A DNA stretch of 64,000 bases. It comes from Nocardioides luti. Lineage in GTDB: Bacteria > Actinomycetota > Actinomycetes > Propionibacteriales > Nocardioidaceae. Below, piece after piece: positions 63,516 to 64,000 of the stretch. Under the pieces are notes generated by a model, which was not told where the DNA came from, did not search any database, and saw nothing but the letters and a program-made list of their open reading frames with translations. Both the position numbers and the translations under genes were made by a program. The stretch's first letter is position 1. Each line of letters opens with the position of its first letter. The stretch is taken from contig NZ_JACKXE010000001.1 of assembly GCF_014212315.1 (NCBI RefSeq), positions 806,001 through 870,000 on the forward strand, read 5' to 3'.

Positions 63516-64000
63516 TCAGGAGCGGACGAGCCCCACCACGTGGTCGACGACCTGGTCGGCGGGCACGTCGGAGCGCTCGCCGCTGGCGCGGTCCTTGACC
63601 TCGACGACGCCGTCGACGAGTCCCTTGCCGACCACGACGATGGTGGGCACGCCGATCAGCTCGGCGTCCTTGAACTTCACGCCGGGGCTGATCTTGCCGC
63701 GGCGGTCGTCGTAGAGGACGTCGAGGCCCTGGGTGGACAGCTCGGAGGCGATCCGCTCGGCGGCGGTGAAGAGCGCGTCGTCCTTGCCGGCGGCGACCAC
63801 GTGCACGTCGACGGGCGAGACGGCCCGCGGCCAGGACAGGCCCACCTCGTCGAGGGTGTCCTCGGCGATCGCGGCGACGGCCCGCGAGGGACCGATGCCG
63901 TAGGAGCCCATCGTGACCGTCACGAGCTTGCCGTTCTCGTCGAGCACCTTCAGGTCGAGCGCGTCCGCGAACTTGCGGCCGAGCTGGAAGATGTGGCCCA
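63516..64000 (-). CDS. proS: Prolyl-tRNA synthetase, C-terminal part (5' end outside window)
   Basis: The last 161 residues of a class II synthetase charging tRNA-Pro. [24 protein letters not shown] and [20 protein letters not shown] are the motif 3 region of the catalytic core. The anticodon-binding domain follows ([43 protein letters not shown]). The frame stays open to the window edge. proS just ahead of rimP is a common actinobacterial order. Confidence 0.96.
   Translation of the reverse strand, partial: GHIFQLGRKFADALDLKVLDENGKLVTVTMGSYGIGPSRAVAAIAEDTLDEVGLSWPRAVSPVDVHVVAAGKDDALFTAAERIASELSTQGLDVLYDDRRGKISPGVKFKDAELIGVPTIVVVGKGLVDGVVEVKDRASGERSDVPADQVVDHVVGLVRS

Overview
The window is about 72% GC and comes from an actinobacterium, most likely a Nocardioides-type member of the Propionibacteriales. 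Three things point there: the qcrB / ctaC-ctaD-ctaF / adenosine kinase / HesB / glycerate kinase order shared with mycobacteria, the actinobacterial pspA-pspAA-htpX-pspAB block, and the rimP-nusA-ylxR-infB-rbfA-truB-ribF block. Many genes look leaderless: a TANNNT -10 box lies 6-8 bases before the start codon, and stop/start overlaps of the GTGA or ATGA type couple many operons. This assignment rests on gene content only; no rRNA or tRNA gene was seen.

Layout. 1-5.9 kb: the end of cytochrome bc1 (QcrB), an L,D-transpeptidase lipoprotein, and cytochrome c oxidase subunits IV, I and II. 6.0-12.6 kb: cysteine desulfurase plus TusA, adenosine kinase, an ErpA/HesB protein, glycerate kinase, a GNAT protein and quinolinate synthase NadA. 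12.6-17.2 kb: an orphan GAF histidine kinase, the phage-shock operon and a divergent DUF3043 protein. 17.2-26.5 kb: a drug/metabolite-type membrane protein, an aldo/keto reductase, the paaABCDE phenylacetyl-CoA epoxidase operon, AzlC/AzlD and a secreted M4 metalloprotease. 26.6-33.5 kb: DapB, a methyltransferase, a SatD/DUF3307 pair, an M16 peptidase, PNPase and S15.

33.8-51.9 kb interrupts the usual ribF-rpsO-pnp neighbourhood with accessory genes. These are a DUF6458 protein, a molybdopterin oxidoreductase, a tight eight-gene operon (36.5-45.8 kb) and a complete fructose phosphotransferase set (ptsI, fruR, fruK, fused EIIABC, ptsH). The eight-gene operon encodes two Asp/Glu-repeat proteins with basic tails, an HExxH metallopeptidase-like protein, three unrecognised proteins, an M20 peptidase and a LuxR-type regulator. 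It is the best candidate here for an undescribed system.

51.9-60.4 kb: a membrane protein and the translation block ribF, truB, rbfA, infB, ylxR, nusA, rimP (all minus strand). 60.4-64 kb: a lipoprotein, a ferritin-like protein, a HAD hydrolase, a protein with a nuclease-like core and the C-terminus of prolyl-tRNA synthetase. Several palindromic repeat families sit between genes: a triple 45-bp element at 1.1-1.4 kb, GGTGGTTGAG-type elements at 8.7, 33.1 and 63.1-63.5 kb, and a 32-bp tandem repeat at 51.8 kb.
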